From Halorussus rarus (GTDB taxonomy: Archaea > Halobacteriota > Halobacteria > Halobacteriales > Haladaptataceae), in NCBI RefSeq assembly GCF_003369835.1, contig NZ_QPMJ01000004.1, forward strand, positions 331,043-395,042: DNA of 64,000 nucleotides, in the 5' to 3' direction. Positions within the stretch are counted from its first letter, which is position 1. Every line of letters starts with the position of its first letter. This document shows, one piece after another, positions 62,489-64,000 of this stretch. The translations under genes were made by a program, and so were the position numbers. The notes below the pieces were generated by a model, which was not told the origin of the DNA, ran no database searches, and saw nothing but the letters and a program-made list of their open reading frames with translations.

Positions 62489-63244
62489 TCAGGGGAGCCC
62501 GCCGGTCGCGCCCAGATAGGCGACGTAGAACTGGACCGCGTTGAACGCCCCGTGGATGAGCGACGGGACGACGAGGTTCCCGGTCCGCTCGTACGCGGCG
62601 CCCAGTACCGGCGAGAGGACGAGCAGTACCGCCAGATACGCCAGTTTTCCGGCGCCCTGCAACGAGAAGACGTGGACGACGGCGAAGACGAAACTCGAAG
62701 CGGTGATGGCGACCCAGGGGCCGAACGCCTCCCGGAGCCGACCCTGCACCACGCCTCGGTAGAGCAGTTCCTCGCCCGGTCCGATGAACAGGAACGACAG
62801 CGGGACCAGCAGCAGGAAGATCCGGGGGTCCTGCTCGCCGAACTGCTCGACGGCGTTCGACGCCGACCGGACGCCGAACGCGGAGAACAGCGCCGAGAGG
62901 GCGACGAGCCCCGCGAACAGCGCGACCGTGCCGCCGACCGACCACCCGACGTCCCGCAGCGTCGGGAGGCGAACCCCGACGAAGCGCGGCCCCCGGCCGG
63001 TGTAGACCAGGTATCCGAGCGCGAACGCCCCGAACGCCACGCCCTGGCCCATCACGACCGAGAGGGCGAGCAGCAGCGCCGGCCGCTCCATCAGGGGAAC
63101 GCCCGCCGCCAGCAGTGCCACCGACGCCAGCCCGACGACCACCACCGCGAACGCGTACCCGCCGAGGCCGAGCGCCGCCGCCGCGAACAGGGCGCGCCCC
63201 GGCGAGGCGCCAGCGCCCGGACCGCCGATTCGTGCTCGACTCAT
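62489..63244 (-). CDS. CPBP-family intramembrane metalloprotease
   Basis: This 251-residue membrane protein has about seven helices and the three CPBP (Rce1-like) motifs: EELLYR (in GPGEELLYRGVVQG), FVFAVVH and HGAFN. These supply the glutamates and histidines of the intramembrane active site. In eukaryotes Rce1 cleaves prenylated CaaX proteins. In prokaryotes substrates are mostly unknown, with bacteriocin processing or immunity as examples. ATG 63244 is the start. Confidence 0.92.
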   Translation of the reverse strand: MSRARIGGPGAGASPGRALFAAAALGLGGYAFAVVVVGLASVALLAAGVPLMERPALLLALSVVMGQGVAFGAFALGYLVYTGRGPRFVGVRLPTLRDVGWSVGGTVALFAGLVALSALFSAFGVRSASNAVEQFGEQDPRIFLLLVPLSFLFIGPGEELLYRGVVQGRLREAFGPWVAITASSFVFAVVHVFSLQGAGKLAYLAVLLVLSPVLGAAYERTGNLVVPSLIHGAFNAVQFYVAYLGATGGLP

Positions 63245-63266
63245 CCCGTCGAGACACGCGACGCAG

Positions 63267-63716
63267 TCACTTGAAGGTCGCTCGGACCGCGTCGGCGGGC
63301 GACTGCGGCCCGCGACGGTATCGGGGCGGCTCGTTCGGCGCGCGCTCGATCTCGAACGCCCGGAGCAGGACCACGAGCCGTCCCTCCGAGAGGGTCGCCC
63401 GGAGCATCGGGCCGCGGCTCGTGGCGACGACGTACGGCGGGGCCGCGACCGGGTGTGCGGAGAGCGACTCGCCGGTCGCGTCGACGGCGTCCGCGAGCGC
63501 CTCGGGCAGGCGCCGCCACGCGCCGGCGGCGTCGAGTCCGGCCCGAAGCGGGTCGGCCAGAGCGGCGGGGTCGGCGGTCGACCCGCCGTCCCACGAGTCG
63601 GCCACCGCGTCGGCGCACCGGAGGACGGTCCCGACCGTCTCGCGATGGGAGTCGAGGACGCGCTCGCGGGCGAGTGCGGCGGGCGTCGCGTCCGGGTCTC
63701 GTGATGCGCCGGGCAC
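63267..63716 (-). CDS. Conserved haloarchaeal hypothetical protein
   Basis: This 149-residue protein begins at GTG 63716 and has a helical N-terminal part (TPAALARERVLDSHRETVG, TVLRCADAVADSWDGGST) followed by a beta-rich half (VAAPPYVVATSRGPMLRATL, GRLVVLLRAFEIERAPNEP). A TATA-like CATTTAATC (minus strand, about 63739-63747) lies roughly 27 bases before the GTG and decides the start against the long frame. The stop is 22 bases before the start of the CPBP protease gene, which is next downstream on the same strand, so the pair is likely one operon. The function is unknown. Confidence 0.75.
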   Translation of the reverse strand: MPGASRDPDATPAALARERVLDSHRETVGTVLRCADAVADSWDGGSTADPAALADPLRAGLDAAGAWRRLPEALADAVDATGESLSAHPVAAPPYVVATSRGPMLRATLSEGRLVVLLRAFEIERAPNEPPRYRRGPQSPADAVRATFK

Positions 63717-63790
63717 GCGCGACGGTTCGACGCGAGGGATTAAATGCCCAGGCGGTTCGGCACGCGGTCGGAGTCGCCGTCGAAGGGAGT

Positions 63791-63835
63791 GGGAAAAGCC
63801 TATAAGCCCCCGTTTTCGGGGGAAAAGCCTACAAG
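63791..63835 (+). repeat. Direct repeat in the tatA upstream region
   Basis: GGGAAAAGCCTATAAG (63791-63806) recurs as GGGAAAAGCCTACAAG (63820-63835), 29 bases apart. The first copy contains a TATA-like CTATAAG. They could be duplicated promoter elements or operator half-sites. Confidence 0.55.
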
Positions 63836-63867
63836 TGAAGGGGCTATCGGTGCAGACAGAGTCAAAG

Positions 63868-64000
63868 ATGATACCACTGTTCGGACCCGTGCCCGGCGGG
63901 ATGGAGATGATGGTGATCCTCCTCATCGCCGTCCTGCTGTTCGGCGCGAACAAGATCCCGAAGCTGGCCCGCTCGACCGGCGAGGCCATGGGCGAGTTCA
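63868..64000 (+). CDS. tatA: Twin-arginine translocase TatA/E-family subunit, C-terminal part cut off by window edge
   Basis: The first 44 codons are present. They give a short N-terminus (MIPLFGPVPGGMEM), one membrane helix (MMVILLIAVLLFGANK) and the beginning of the amphipathic helix (IPKLARSTGEAMGEF), the standard TatA layout. TatA oligomers form the pore that lets folded proteins through. This matters here because several proteins in the window (PhoD, the binding protein, the oxidase, the halocyanin) carry twin-arginine signals. The amphipathic helix and tail run past 64000. Confidence 0.88.
   Translation, partial: MIPLFGPVPGGMEMMVILLIAVLLFGANKIPKLARSTGEAMGEF

Overview
The window reads as chromosomal DNA of a haloarchaeon (class Halobacteria). 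The evidence is very high GC outside a few AT-rich gaps, strongly acidic proteins, many starts 20 to 30 bases after a TATA-like box with no room for a leader, a TFB gene, a halocyanin, a Dps, HalOD1, DICT and TRASH domains, and several Tat-dependent exported proteins. I see no tRNA, rRNA, CRISPR array or intact transposon. The species cannot be named from this. A Halorussus- or Haladaptatus-like organism is only a guess.

Layout. 1-8 kb: a clipped hypothetical gene, fused remnants of a VOC gene and a UspA gene, a KTSC protein, a small TRASH-type zinc protein, a membrane-anchored arylsulfotransferase-like protein, a macro-domain protein, a soluble histidine kinase with an internal tandem repeat, an enolase-superfamily protein and an intact UspA. 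8-17 kb: a Tat-exported PhoD phosphatase, a DUF7504-like protein, an orphan peptide-type binding protein, a pilin, a winged-helix/membrane-protein pair, and a multicopper oxidase plus halocyanin pair. 17-19 kb: a PiT phosphate transporter in an AT-richer island bounded by short inverted repeats.

19-25.5 kb: an HtpX-type protease facing a four-gene translationally coupled operon (DUF4129, DUF7269-like, DUF58, DUF7519-like) across one palindromic TATA element. 25.5-29.7 kb: metal handling, with NikR-like, a tiny gene under a DtxR-type operator, Dps, a HalOD1-TRASH fusion, Lrp/AsnC and a histidine-loop nickel/cobalt exporter. 30-41 kb: a methyltransferase, copper ATPase with HTH regulator, Rieske fusion protein, 7TM histidine kinase, Lrp-TRASH regulator and an oxidoreductase. 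41-51.5 kb: three glycosyltransferases, a virus-type conserved protein, a chemotaxis transducer coupled to an opsin-like protein, an SDR and an AI-2E-family permease. 52-64 kb: hemE converging on hemG-hemH, a DICT protein, a second arylsulfotransferase-like protein, an RNase H-fold nuclease, small zinc proteins, GNAT, TFB, CPBP protease and the start of a tatA.

The standout is at 45.2-47.6 kb. An HtrII-like transducer is followed, with overlap, by a seven-helix protein that aligns with sensory rhodopsin II. The retinal-binding lysine is replaced by arginine and most retinal-pocket aromatics are gone. The unit keeps the htr-sop gene order but should be unable to bind retinal, so it may be a sensory pair repurposed for a non-light stimulus.

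Other themes: at least three TRASH-like metal modules serve different proteins. Tat substrates (PhoD, binding protein, oxidase, halocyanin) sit in the same window as a tatA. Copper, iron and nickel genes are interleaved from 15 to 40 kb.
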